64,000 nucleotides of DNA from Bifidobacterium breve. GTDB taxonomy: Bacteria; Actinomycetota; Acidimicrobiia; Acidimicrobiales; Ilumatobacteraceae. The notes under the pieces are model-generated. The model had not been told where the DNA came from. It worked only from the letters and a program-made list of their open reading frames with translations, and ran no database searches. The stretch is from NCBI GenBank assembly GCA_945862045.1, contig CAMAWR010000001.1, forward strand, positions 1-64,000, in the 5' to 3' direction. A program made the translations under genes and the position numbers. Shown here piece by piece: positions 39,599 to 48,453 of this stretch. The number at the start of each line of letters is the position of its first letter. The stretch's first letter is position 1.

Positions 39599-39868
39599 AT
39601 GAGTAACGCCACTGAAACACGCACCGAATACACACCGCAAACCGGTGACCCCGAGTGTTCGCACATCGTAAAAACCGATGGTGAAGAATCGGCGGCCGCC
39701 AAAGTGCTGCAGGCGCGTATTGATGGCACGCCACTTGAAGCATTGTGCGGGCACCGCTGGATTCCATCGCGTGACCCCAAGCAGTTGCCCCTGTGCACCA
39801 AGTGCAAAGACATCTATGACACCTACCGCATGTTCAACGACGGGCTCAACGAAACACCCAACGAATAG
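39599..39868 (+). CDS. DUF3039 family zinc-ribbon-like protein
   Basis: 89 residues: an N-terminal polar stretch, then CSHIVKTD, ALCGHRWIPSRDPKQLPLCTKCKDIY. The Cys/His spacing (C-x-H, CGH, CTKC) indicates a zinc site. DUF3039 is an actinobacterial family of unknown function. Located 5 bases after the rhomboid gene and convergent with dnaE2 (19-base gap). Confidence 0.88.
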   Translation: MSNATETRTEYTPQTGDPECSHIVKTDGEESAAAKVLQARIDGTPLEALCGHRWIPSRDPKQLPLCTKCKDIYDTYRMFNDGLNETPNE

Positions 39869-39887
39869 CTACGAACAAGTTCGCTGG

Positions 39888-42800
39888 TCAGCGAAAGTCG
39901 CGGGATGCAATACGAATCGGGATACGCAGTTCGGTGAACTGCTCGCCAATCACATTGACCACGCCCTCGACGTACTCCACCCGCCCACGCACCAACAGCG
40001 CACTCGAGCGACGCAACACATCGGCATATCGCACCCAACAACCACGTGAACACACCACATTCATGAGCCCCGTTTCGTCTTCGAGACCGATGAACGTGGT
40101 GCCTTTGGCGGTCGTGGGCCGTTGACGATGCGTGATCACCCCGGCAATGAGCACCCGTGTTTCGGGCTCACGGGCAGCCAGCTCGTTCAACTCAACGGTG
40201 GTGAGCACACCCAATTCGCGCAGTGACGCCCGCAAAAACGTGGTGGGGTGGCCGTCAGGCGAAACACCCGTTGCCCACAAATCGGCGACTGCCTCTTCGA
40301 TTGGTTGCATGCCGGGCAGATGTGGCGTTGACACGCTGGCGGTGCCCGCCAGTCGATCAGGCGACGATTCGATGATGGCGCCGGCATTCCACAGTGCGTC
40401 GCGCCGCGACATATCGAATGATTCACCGAACACACCGGCAGTGGCCAGTGCTTCGAGTTGTTTCACCGACATACCCGGCACGCGCCGCACGAGATCCTCG
40501 GTGTCGACAAACGGTCGTGCTGTCTCAATTTGGGCGGCGAGTTGTGCGCCGATACCACGCACCGAGCCGATGCCGAGTCGCACGGCAAGCCCACCCGTAG
40601 AGCGCGGGTCGGGTTCGAGCCACGCACCAGCCCGCGATGCATTGATGTCGGGGGTGCGCACCACCACCCCGTGTCGACGCGCATCTTGCACCAGCGTGTG
40701 TGGTGACCAAAACCCCATCGGTTGGGAATTGATGAGTGCCGCACAAAAAATAGCCGGCTCATGAAACTTGATCCACGCCGATGAGTACACGAGATACGCA
40801 AAACTCACCGAGTGGCTTTCAGGAAAGCCGTAGTTGGCGAATGCCGCCATCTTGTCGTAGATCTCGTCGGCAATGTTGCCGGCAACGCCGCGCTGGGCCA
40901 TGCCGTCATACAACCGTTCGCGCAGACGCCCCATGCGCGCCTGCGACCGCTTGGAGCCCATCGCCTGACGCAACTCGTCGGCTTGGGCGGGTGTGAAGCC
41001 TGCGACATCGATGGCCATCTGCATGAGTTGTTCTTGGAATAACGGCACACCGAGTGTTTTGCCCAGACTATTTTCCAGCAGTGGGTGCAGATAGGTGACG
41101 GGTTCAAGCCCGTTGCGCCGCCGAATATACGGATGCACCGAACCACCCTGAATCGGGCCGGGGCGAATGAGGGCAACTTCTACGACGAGGTCATAGAACC
41201 GTCGTGGTTTGAGCCGCGGCAACGTCGCCATCTGCGCGCGTGACTCCACCTGGAACACCCCGACACTGTCGGCGCGACACAACATCGCATACACATCGTC
41301 TTCTTGCGGTATCTCGGCCAAGTCGATGTGGCGGCCACGAAACTCGGCGATCAAATCGGTGGCCCGGTGCAACGCCGACAACATCCCCAGCCCCAACAAG
41401 TCGAACTTCACCAGGTTGATTGCGGCGCAATCGTCTTTATCCCACTGCAGCACGCTGCGCCCCGGCATCGTCGCCCATTCCACGGGGCACACTTCGCTCA
41501 CCGGACGATCACAGATCACCATGCCACCGGAATGGATGCCCAAATGACGCGGTGCATCTTGCACACGGCCCGCCAACTCCACCACCAGATCGGGAACCGT
41601 CACTTCGTGCTGGCTTTTGAGCGGGCTCCACGAATCGAAACGACGACTGAATGCATCTTGATCGGCACCCGAATAGCCGAGTGCACGCGCCATGTCGCGT
41701 ACTGCCGAACGTGCCCGATACGTGATCACGTTGGCAACTTGTGCAGCATGCATGCGGCCGTAGCGCTCGTACACGTACTGAATGACTTCCTCGCGCCGAT
41801 CACTTTCGATGTCCAAGTCGATATCGGGTGGGCCATCACGCTCTGGTGACAAGAATCGTTCGAACAACAACCCGAGTGACACCGCATCGGCCTTGGTGAC
41901 GCCGAGCGAAAAACACACCGCACTATTGGCGGCACTCCCCCGGCCCTGACACAAGATGTTGTTGCGTTCGCAAAACTGCACGATGTCCCACACCACGAGG
42001 AAATAGCCGGCGAAGCCCAGCTGCTCGACGATCGCGAGTTCGTGGTCGATCGTGCCCCAGGCGCGGGCGCGCAGCGACAAGTCTTCATGGGCATCCAACG
42101 GACGCTCGCCATACCGACGGCGGCCACCCGTCTCGGTGAGTTGGCGCAAGAACTGGATTTCGCTCAACCCATTTGGGCACGGATACGGCGGCAGTCGGGG
42201 CGCAATCAGCGACAGATCGAATGCTGCAGCACGGGCAATTTCGCTGGTGCGCACCACCACGCCGGGATACCGCGCGAAGCGTCGCTGCTGTTCTGTGGCA
42301 CTGCGCAAACATGCGGTGGCTGCCGGCGGCAGCCGGGCATCAAGTTCATCGAGGCTGCACCGATGACGCACGGCTGCCAGTGCGCACGCCAACACGTGGT
42401 CGCTCGGCAGCGCATACGACACATCGTTGGTGGCGACGGTTTCCACACCGCACTCGGCAGCAACACCCACCAGCGCATCGTTGCGCCACACATCGAGCGG
42501 GTCGCCGTGATTCCACACTTCGACCAGCACCCGTTCACGCCCGAATGCTTCGACGAGCAACTCGAGCGAACGGCGCGCAGCGCGCGGGCCATCGGTGTGC
42601 AACGCGCGAGCGAGCGGGCCGTCATGGGCACCGGTGAGCACGAAACATTGGCCGCGCACCCGATCAGCAAGTGACGCCACATCGAACACGGGGTGCGACT
42701 TGGCGCCACGCATCTGGCCGTCGGTGAGTGCTTGCGACAACGCCACATAACCCGACGGCCCGTCGGCAATCACCACCACATCGCCACCAGCACACGACAC

Positions 42801-43010
42801 CTCGGCACCGAACACCGTGCGCACCCCAACTTCGCGTGCGGCTTGGGCAAAGCGCACGACGCCATACAAACCGTTGCGATCGGTGAGGGCAAGGGCACTC
42901 AACCCAAGATCGTGTGCCACCTCGACCAACCGCTCGGGCGATGACGCACCGTGCAGAAACGAAAACTGCGACCGGCAATGCAATTCGGCATATTCACTCG
43001 GTGGCGACAC
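39888..43010 (-). CDS. dnaE2: Error-prone DNA polymerase III alpha subunit DnaE2
   Basis: Catalytic polymerase of the SOS mutasome (translesion synthesis). 1040 residues: N-terminal PHP domain (ELHCRSQFSFLHGASSPERL, LALTDRNGLYG), palm with catalytic Asp in PDIDLDIE (395-402) and a later KFDLLGLG, fingers (RPGPIQGGSVHPYI; KRSQARMGRLRERLYDGMAQRG), helix-hairpin-helix (VRGIGAQLAAQIETARPF) and OB fold near the end. Length and lack of the tau-binding tail of replicative DnaE1 support DnaE2. The start is GTG 43010. A perfect actinobacterial SOS box lies at 43024-43037, inside the last codons of the upstream nudix gene, so dnaE2 has its own DNA-damage promoter besides possible readthrough from imuA'-imuB. 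Confidence 0.95.
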   Translation of the reverse strand: MSPPSEYAELHCRSQFSFLHGASSPERLVEVAHDLGLSALALTDRNGLYGVVRFAQAAREVGVRTVFGAEVSCAGGDVVVIADGPSGYVALSQALTDGQMRGAKSHPVFDVASLADRVRGQCFVLTGAHDGPLARALHTDGPRAARRSLELLVEAFGRERVLVEVWNHGDPLDVWRNDALVGVAAECGVETVATNDVSYALPSDHVLACALAAVRHRCSLDELDARLPPAATACLRSATEQQRRFARYPGVVVRTSEIARAAAFDLSLIAPRLPPYPCPNGLSEIQFLRQLTETGGRRRYGERPLDAHEDLSLRARAWGTIDHELAIVEQLGFAGYFLVVWDIVQFCERNNILCQGRGSAANSAVCFSLGVTKADAVSLGLLFERFLSPERDGPPDIDLDIESDRREEVIQYVYERYGRMHAAQVANVITYRARSAVRDMARALGYSGADQDAFSRRFDSWSPLKSQHEVTVPDLVVELAGRVQDAPRHLGIHSGGMVICDRPVSEVCPVEWATMPGRSVLQWDKDDCAAINLVKFDLLGLGMLSALHRATDLIAEFRGRHIDLAEIPQEDDVYAMLCRADSVGVFQVESRAQMATLPRLKPRRFYDLVVEVALIRPGPIQGGSVHPYIRRRNGLEPVTYLHPLLENSLGKTLGVPLFQEQLMQMAIDVAGFTPAQADELRQAMGSKRSQARMGRLRERLYDGMAQRGVAGNIADEIYDKMAAFANYGFPESHSVSFAYLVYSSAWIKFHEPAIFCAALINSQPMGFWSPHTLVQDARRHGVVVRTPDINASRAGAWLEPDPRSTGGLAVRLGIGSVRGIGAQLAAQIETARPFVDTEDLVRRVPGMSVKQLEALATAGVFGESFDMSRRDALWNAGAIIESSPDRLAGTASVSTPHLPGMQPIEEAVADLWATGVSPDGHPTTFLRASLRELGVLTTVELNELAAREPETRVLIAGVITHRQRPTTAKGTTFIGLEDETGLMNVVCSRGCWVRYADVLRRSSALLVRGRVEYVEGVVNVIGEQFTELRIPIRIASRDFR

Positions 43011-43580
43011 TCACTCACGATAGCGAACATATGTTCGTAGGGCCACAGCAAGCCCGCCCCGCAACCCGGGGTCGGCCACGGCGAATGCCTCCTCGGCCGA
43101 AAACCAACGCGCATGGGGGCTTTCATCGGCACCAGGCTGCGGGTCGTCGTCACCGGCGAGCAACAAATATCGCACGTCAAAATGTCGATGCCCACGCGGC
43201 CCGGGGTGCACATCAACATGCATGAGTAGCGGCCCGTCGGGTGGATGAGTGACTGCCATACCCAACTCTTCGTGTGACTCACGCACGGCTGCATCATGCG
43301 GATGTTCACCGTCATCAATGTGACCACCGGGCTGCAGCCACATGTTCAGTCGTTTGTGCAGATGCAACACGACACCACGGCGACCAACCACGAATGCCGA
43401 AGCAGTCACATGACGAGTATCGGCTTGCTCACTGAACGGTGCCACAAGTTGTGGCACCACGTTCAAGAACTCGTCAATTGACTCGCGCTCGCGATCATCG
43501 ACTGGTGTGGCAGTGCGAAAGTGTGCACACAACGCATCCACCAACTCGACATCGCGCGGATGGGCAGCAGCCACGAACAC
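43011..43580 (-). CDS. NUDIX hydrolase
   Basis: 189 residues with a complete Nudix box: GHIDDGEHPHDAAVRESHEELGM (about residues 86-108), where the REx-EE-xG core binds the divalent metal. N-terminal VELVDALCAHF and C-terminal WFSAEEAFAVADPGLRGG are typical of this subgroup. Nudix enzymes clean up nucleoside diphosphate derivatives, including oxidised dNTPs. It sits between imuB (19-base gap) and dnaE2, an unusual insertion in the mutasome cassette; a role in sanitising damaged nucleotides during SOS is attractive but inferred. Its last codons contain the dnaE2 SOS box. Confidence 0.9.
   Translation of the reverse strand: MFVAAAHPRDVELVDALCAHFRTATPVDDRERESIDEFLNVVPQLVAPFSEQADTRHVTASAFVVGRRGVVLHLHKRLNMWLQPGGHIDDGEHPHDAAVRESHEELGMAVTHPPDGPLLMHVDVHPGPRGHRHFDVRYLLLAGDDDPQPGADESPHARWFSAEEAFAVADPGLRGGLAVALRTYVRYRE
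43024..43037. promoter_or_regulatory. LexA (SOS) box for dnaE2
   Basis: CGAACATATGTTCG is a perfect 14-bp palindrome matching the actinobacterial SOS consensus CGAAC-N4-GTTCG. It lies 14 bases before the dnaE2 start codon, within the final codons of the nudix gene (encoding RTYVRYRE). Confidence 0.85.
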
Positions 43581-43599
43581 TCAAGGTAGTGCGTGCGGG

Positions 43600-45153
43600 T
43601 CAGGCATACCACGCAGCAAGCCGCCACACGCTGCGCTCAAGCACTGCGATCATCGCCCGCGTGACAGGCAACGAACCATGGTCACGCACCAACAACTGCA
43701 AGCGCACGGTGCGTCGTGCCCGACGCTGGTCCCACCAGCGCTCTTCCACCGGCCACGGCCCGGCCCACGCCACCACGTCGTAGGCCACATCGTTGATGAG
43801 CACCCGTGCTGGTTCGGCACTCATCGCATGACGCGCGTTGACCACCAACGGCCGTTGGTTGGCATCCAGCACCGCGATTTCTGGGGCACCATTCGACAAC
43901 TCACCCGTATCAAACACCAGCGATGGTGCCGGCGACGGCACCGCACCACGCCAGCCGACTGTGGTCGTGTCGGCGCCACCAGCAACCACACGACGCTCAA
44001 GATCAACGGCGTCGCTGCGCACGAACTCGAACGCCCGCGCCGGGTCTCGCCCGCCACGCCACGCCGGCACCGTCACCGATTCGGCACCATTCACATCTGC
44101 CACCCGACGAATTGCGCGCTGAGCGTGGCGATCACCATCGCGCTCCCCACCCCACAACGTTGCCTGTCGGCCCGTGTTGGCAATTACCTGCTCGGGCGAC
44201 AAGCGCACCGCCATGACACCACTCGTCGGCGCATCGTGCTGGATCCATGCATCAAGTTGCCAGCGCACACTTTCGACGATGGCGCGTGTGCTGAGGCCGT
44301 CGGCGCGATACCACATGCGTTCGCTGCGCTCGCCATGGTCGGATTCGATGAGCACATGCACACGCACCGCCACCAACCCGTGTGCCGCAAGATGATCGGT
44401 GAGACCAACGGCAAGCTCGTCTGCCGTTGCTACGACTGCGTCGCGTGATTCAACGGGTGCATCGAATTGTCGCGTGCACACACGATCAGGTGGAGGTGGC
44501 GCAGTCAACGGTGGATGACGATCAAGCCCGCGCGCCAACCGCGACAAGTCACGACCGAACGCACCGAACCGCGCAATCAGGTCGGCTTCGCGCAAGGCCG
44601 CCACATCACCGAAGCGATACAAACCCAAACGCTCGAGCAGCGACACCACATCGCGATACGACGACACGTCGGCAGTGTCTGGCACACCAGCACCCACTGC
44701 ACCGATGACATCGACACATTCAACAAGTGCACGCACCGACGCATCGGCCAGCCAACGGTGCGCCGCACCTGGCGGCACCACGACGGGTGCTGATGTCTGC
44801 ATGCTGTGGCGCGCGGCAATGGCGGCAGCCAAGCGCCCGTCGGCAATACCAATGCCGAAGCTGGCATGTGTTTGCGCATGTTGATGTGCATCGCCTATCA
44901 CCGTGCGCAATGCATCTGTCACGGCCGTGTGCACGAGTGCTGCCAGTGGCGTGTCGCCGCCGACGTATCGCGAGGGGCCGCGCGTGGCAAACATGATGAT
45001 GCCCGGGGCGGTGACTTCAACGAGCGGCACATGCGCCACCACCGCCCGCACGATTGGCTCGAATGCGCTACGTGCGCCATGACCAAGGCTTGCTGCCAGC
45101 GACGACCAGTGTGGAAACTGGACGACTACGACACGCGTTGGTTCGTCGCGCAT
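43600..45153 (-). CDS. imuB: ImuB, inactive Y-family polymerase-like mutasome hub
   Basis: 517 residues. The fold follows DinB-type Y-family polymerases (GIGIADGRLAAAIAARHS; SSYRDVVSLLERLGLYRFGDVAALREADLIARFGAFGRDLSRLARGLD helix-hairpin region) but the catalytic acidic motif after strand 1 is replaced by VVVVQFPHWSSLA and no S-x-D-E is visible, as expected for ImuB. The segment QATLWGG at 330-336 is placed and shaped like the beta-clamp-binding motif of M. tuberculosis ImuB. The protein links DnaE2 to the clamp and ImuA'. Its 5' end overlaps imuA' by 28 bases; the nudix gene follows. Confidence 0.88.
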   Translation of the reverse strand: MRDEPTRVVVVQFPHWSSLAASLGHGARSAFEPIVRAVVAHVPLVEVTAPGIIMFATRGPSRYVGGDTPLAALVHTAVTDALRTVIGDAHQHAQTHASFGIGIADGRLAAAIAARHSMQTSAPVVVPPGAAHRWLADASVRALVECVDVIGAVGAGVPDTADVSSYRDVVSLLERLGLYRFGDVAALREADLIARFGAFGRDLSRLARGLDRHPPLTAPPPPDRVCTRQFDAPVESRDAVVATADELAVGLTDHLAAHGLVAVRVHVLIESDHGERSERMWYRADGLSTRAIVESVRWQLDAWIQHDAPTSGVMAVRLSPEQVIANTGRQATLWGGERDGDRHAQRAIRRVADVNGAESVTVPAWRGGRDPARAFEFVRSDAVDLERRVVAGGADTTTVGWRGAVPSPAPSLVFDTGELSNGAPEIAVLDANQRPLVVNARHAMSAEPARVLINDVAYDVVAWAGPWPVEERWWDQRRARRTVRLQLLVRDHGSLPVTRAMIAVLERSVWRLAAWYA

Positions 45154-45809
45154 GACAAATCAATCGTGGCTTCACGCGGCGACGCACATCGCCGACCAGA
45201 CACACGCACATGCACCATGCGTTGCGTGATGTGCGAGCCGCCTCGTTCGATGCCCGACCAGGCAACGGTGTCGGCGTGTACGTCGAGATCGGCACCGAAC
45301 ACTTGCGGAGCGCGTGGCGCAAGTGGTGCGTGTGGCGCAAGCGGAGTATGTAGTGCAAGCGGTGGCGGCAGGTGCACCACAATCAACACCGACTGGCGGG
45401 CAGCAACTCGGGTTTGCAAACGTCGTGCGTCGTGGGCACTGAGTGCTGCAGGTGGTGCAACGATGAGCACATCAAACCCCTCGACAAGGGCAGCCACCGT
45501 GGCCACCCATTCGCGGCTGGCATGCGGCGGTTGGGCGAGCACGATGCGTTCGATGGCGACACCGGCTTCGATTGCGGCACCAACACCAAGTTGCGGCACG
45601 CCGATGACCGCCAACCATGAACCAAGGCGAGTGGCCGACGCCACCAACGCCAACGCCGTGCTGAGTGCAGCATCACCTGTGCACGCCACGGTGCGACCAC
45701 GCACGAGCCCGCCGTCGGCGAACAACGGTGCAAACGACGGCGTAACCGGCAATGGGGCACGCACCACCGGCGTGCCGAGACGAGAACGAAGGTCAGTAGC
45801 CACCCCCAC
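45126..45809 (-). CDS. imuA': ImuA' (RecA-like mutasome protein)
   Basis: 227 residues with a degenerate RecA-like fold: PSFAPLFADGGLVRGRTVACTGDAALSTALALVASA replaces a proper Walker A, followed by SWLAVIGVPQLGVGAAIEAGVAIERIVLAQPP and FDVLIVAPPAALSAHDARRLQTR. Identity rests on this fold, on the overlap with imuB and on an SOS box 8 bases upstream of the start. It contains three 6-residue repeats (LALHTP, LAPHAP, LAPRAP). In mycobacteria ImuA' is needed with ImuB and DnaE2 for damage-induced mutagenesis. Confidence 0.82.
   Translation of the reverse strand: MGVATDLRSRLGTPVVRAPLPVTPSFAPLFADGGLVRGRTVACTGDAALSTALALVASATRLGSWLAVIGVPQLGVGAAIEAGVAIERIVLAQPPHASREWVATVAALVEGFDVLIVAPPAALSAHDARRLQTRVAARQSVLIVVHLPPPLALHTPLAPHAPLAPRAPQVFGADLDVHADTVAWSGIERGGSHITQRMVHVRVSGRRCASPREATIDLSCATNQRVS
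45307..45360. repeat. Three 18-bp tandem repeats within imuA'
   Basis: Imperfect 18-bp units at 45307-45324, 45325-45342 and 45343-45360 (plus-strand pattern GG-T/A-G...GTGG/AGTGCAAG) encode three LAxxxP hexapeptides on the minus strand. In-frame slippage expansion is the likely origin; it extends a surface loop of ImuA'. Confidence 0.75.
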
Positions 45810-45816
45810 ACCATAG

Positions 45817-45830
45817 CGAACAGGTGTTCG
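45817..45830. promoter_or_regulatory. LexA (SOS) box for imuA'-imuB
   Basis: CGAACAGGTGTTCG has perfect CGAAC/GTTCG half-sites, the actinobacterial LexA consensus. It lies 7 bases upstream of the imuA' start codon and 38 bases from the end of cimA. Confidence 0.85.
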
Positions 45831-45868
45831 CCCTACTCAGGGCAGTAATTGTTGGGGTTTGTCGTTAT

Positions 45869-47458
45869 TTACGTGAGATGCAACAAGCCGTAGATGAGTG
45901 ATTCTTCGAGGGCTCGCCACGAGGCTTCGATGATGTTCGGCGACACACCGATGGTGGTCCACGTGCGATCGCCGTCGGTGGCATCGATCAACACACGGGT
46001 CACGGCACCGGTTGCCGATGACGAATCCAAGATGCGCACTTTGTAGTCGGTGAGGTGCACGCGCGACAACTGTGGAAACTTCTTGGCCAAGCAAGCTCGC
46101 AACGCGGTGTCGATTGCATTGACCGGGCCGTTGCCTTCGGCAGTGTGCACTTCGCGCTCTTCGCCCATCCACACCTTGACGGTGGCCTCGGTGGTGAATG
46201 CACCGCTCGTTGACTCGTCGGTGATCACACGCATCGACTCCACATTGAAGAACTCTTGCTGCCACCCGATGGCGCGACGCATGAGTAGTTCGAGCGAGGC
46301 ATCAGCGGCTTCGAAGTGGTAACCCTCGAACTCCAGTCGCTTCAATTCATCCAAGATGGTGCTCAGCACTGCCCCGTCGGCCTGCAAGCCGAGCTCTTGC
46401 GCCTTCATTGCGATGGTGGCGCGCCCCGCCATTTCTGACACCAAAAAACGCGTGCCGTTACCAACCAGGTCGGGCGAAATGTGTTCGTAGGCATCCTTGG
46501 CGCGCACGATCGCCGACACGTGCAAACCCGCTTTGTGGGCGAATGCCGACATGCCCACGTACGGCGCCTGCGGGTTGAGTGGACGATTCAATACTTCGGC
46601 CACGTGGTTGCTCACCGCCGTCAAACGCTCGAGGCGACCCGCGGGCAGGCAGGTGAAACCCATCTTTAGTTGCAGGTTCGGGATGATGGTGGTGAGGTTG
46701 GTGTTGCCGGTGCGCTCGCCCAAACCGTTGAGTGTGCCCTGCACGTGGCGCGCACCTGCCCGCACCGCGGCGAGCGAGTTGGCCACCGCACAACCCGTGT
46801 CGTCGTGACAGTGGATGCCGATGATGGCGTCACTGCCAACATGGCGCGCCACTTCGGCCACGGTTGCTTCAATTTCGTGGGGCAGCGAGCCGCCGTTGGT
46901 GTCGCACAACACCAGATGCGTCGCACCATTCACCACTGCTGCTTCGAGCACGCGCAACGTGAACTCTTTGTTGTGTTTGAAGCCATCAAAGAAATGCTCG
47001 AGGTCGACCATCACCATGCGACCATGGCCGTCGAGAAATTTCACCGAGTCGGCCACCATCGCCACGCCTTCAACGAGCGTGGTTTGCAGGGCTGTTTCAA
47101 CGTGGTAATCCCAGCTCTTGGCCACGATGCACACCGCCTGGGTTTCGGCGTTGATCAAATTGCGCAGCGTGGCATCGTCGTCGACCTTGCCGGCCGGGCG
47201 ACGCGTGCTGCCAAAGGCCACCAACATTGACGTGGTCAATTGCAACTCGGTCTTGGCGCGGGCAAAGAACTCTTCGTCTTTGGGGTTGGCACCCGGCCAG
47301 CCGCCTTCGATGTAGTGCACGCCCAGATGATCGAGCTGCTCAGCGATGCGCAGTTTGTCGATGACGCTGGCCGACACGCCTTCAACCTGCATGCCGTCGC
47401 GCAAGGTGGTGTCAAACACCTCAACTTGATTGGCAGGAAGCACGAGACGGGCCGACAT
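45869..47458 (-). CDS. cimA: Citramalate synthase
   Basis: Condenses pyruvate and acetyl-CoA to (R)-citramalate, the threonine-independent entry to isoleucine. 529 residues: TIM-barrel domain with FDTTLRDGMQVEGVSAS, HCHDDTGCAVANSLAAVRAGARHVQGTLNGLGERTGN (the metal-binding HxH region) and the C-terminal LeuA-type regulatory domain (about 395-529). IEGGWPGANPKDEEFF separates this TIGR00977-type enzyme from LeuA and homocitrate synthase. ATG 47458 starts the conserved region; ilvE ends 4 bases upstream. LeuC, LeuD and LeuB process citramalate onward to 2-oxobutyrate. A separate leuA is at 58134. Confidence 0.93.
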   Translation of the reverse strand: MSARLVLPANQVEVFDTTLRDGMQVEGVSASVIDKLRIAEQLDHLGVHYIEGGWPGANPKDEEFFARAKTELQLTTSMLVAFGSTRRPAGKVDDDATLRNLINAETQAVCIVAKSWDYHVETALQTTLVEGVAMVADSVKFLDGHGRMVMVDLEHFFDGFKHNKEFTLRVLEAAVVNGATHLVLCDTNGGSLPHEIEATVAEVARHVGSDAIIGIHCHDDTGCAVANSLAAVRAGARHVQGTLNGLGERTGNTNLTTIIPNLQLKMGFTCLPAGRLERLTAVSNHVAEVLNRPLNPQAPYVGMSAFAHKAGLHVSAIVRAKDAYEHISPDLVGNGTRFLVSEMAGRATIAMKAQELGLQADGAVLSTILDELKRLEFEGYHFEAADASLELLMRRAIGWQQEFFNVESMRVITDESTSGAFTTEATVKVWMGEEREVHTAEGNGPVNAIDTALRACLAKKFPQLSRVHLTDYKVRILDSSSATGAVTRVLIDATDGDRTWTTIGVSPNIIEASWRALEESLIYGLLHLT

Positions 47459-47462
47459 GTCG

Positions 47463-48380
47463 CTAGTTGACGAACTCACACCAACTGAGGTACTTCTTTT
47501 CTTGGCCACGTACGGCGCGGGCATACATTGCCGCAATGGCTCGCGTCTTTGGTCCCGGGCAGGGAATCTCGCGCTCGTCCACCGAACGCACCGAACCAAC
47601 TTCGGCGGCGGTGCCACAGGCAAAAATTTCTTCGGCGATGTACAAATCACTGCGCGCGATGTCGTCAACACGAATGTCATAACCGAGGTCGCGAGCGATG
47701 GTCATCACGCTGTTTTGGGTGATGCCTTCGAGTGCGCCAGCCGACAACGGCGGGGTGAGAATCACACCGTTGCGCACGGCAAAGATATTTTCACCGGTGC
47801 ACTCGGCAACCAGGCCGTTGGGCGCCAACATGATTGCTTCGTCGTAGCCGGCTTTCAATGCTTCTACTTTGGCGAGTGACGAGTTCACATAGTTGCCGAC
47901 GGTCTTGGCAGCCGGTGGCATCGTGTTGTGGTCGTGGCGCGTCCACGAGGAAATTTTCATGCGCACGCCTTTTTCCACCGCATCGTCACCGAGGTACGCA
48001 CCCCATGGCCAACAGGCAATGGCAACGTCAACTTTGCACGGCAACGTGTTCAAACCCATCTCGCCGTAGCCGTAGTACGCCAACGGTCGCACGTAACACG
48101 CTGGCAACCCGGTGGAGCGCACCGTTGCCTTGGAGGCTTCGACCAATTCTTCGACCGAGTACGGCATCGGCATGCCCATGATTTTTGCGCTGTTGTGCAG
48201 ACGAACCATGTGATCGGTGAGACGAAAGACTGCCGGGCCCTTGTCGGTTTCATAGGCCCGAATGCCTTCGAACACGCCCGTGCCATAGTGCAACGTATGG
48301 GTGAGCACATGCACCTTGGCATCAGCCCAATCAATGAGTGCACCGTTCATCCAGATCTTTGGTGTCGTGGTGATCGGCAT
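47463..48380 (-). CDS. ilvE: Branched-chain amino-acid aminotransferase
   Basis: PLP fold-type IV transaminase of 305 residues: MNGALIDWADAKVHVLTHTLHYGTGVFEGIRAY, RLTDHMVRL, the PLP lysine in PAAKTVGNYVNSSLAKVEA, GYDEAIML, ECTGENIFAV and EEIFACGTAAEV. Interconverts Leu/Ile/Val with their 2-oxo acids, the last step of synthesis. AAGGAG stands at ideal distance before ATG 48380. It lies between leuB (73-base gap) and cimA on one strand. Confidence 0.95.
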   Translation of the reverse strand: MPITTTPKIWMNGALIDWADAKVHVLTHTLHYGTGVFEGIRAYETDKGPAVFRLTDHMVRLHNSAKIMGMPMPYSVEELVEASKATVRSTGLPACYVRPLAYYGYGEMGLNTLPCKVDVAIACWPWGAYLGDDAVEKGVRMKISSWTRHDHNTMPPAAKTVGNYVNSSLAKVEALKAGYDEAIMLAPNGLVAECTGENIFAVRNGVILTPPLSAGALEGITQNSVMTIARDLGYDIRVDDIARSDLYIAEEIFACGTAAEVGSVRSVDEREIPCPGPKTRAIAAMYARAVRGQEKKYLSWCEFVN

Positions 48381-48453
48381 CGTGACTCCTTATTGGTGAG
48401 CAATAACGCTATCTGTGGGGGATTTGACTAGCCGTGCTGATTGGCCGTATTAA

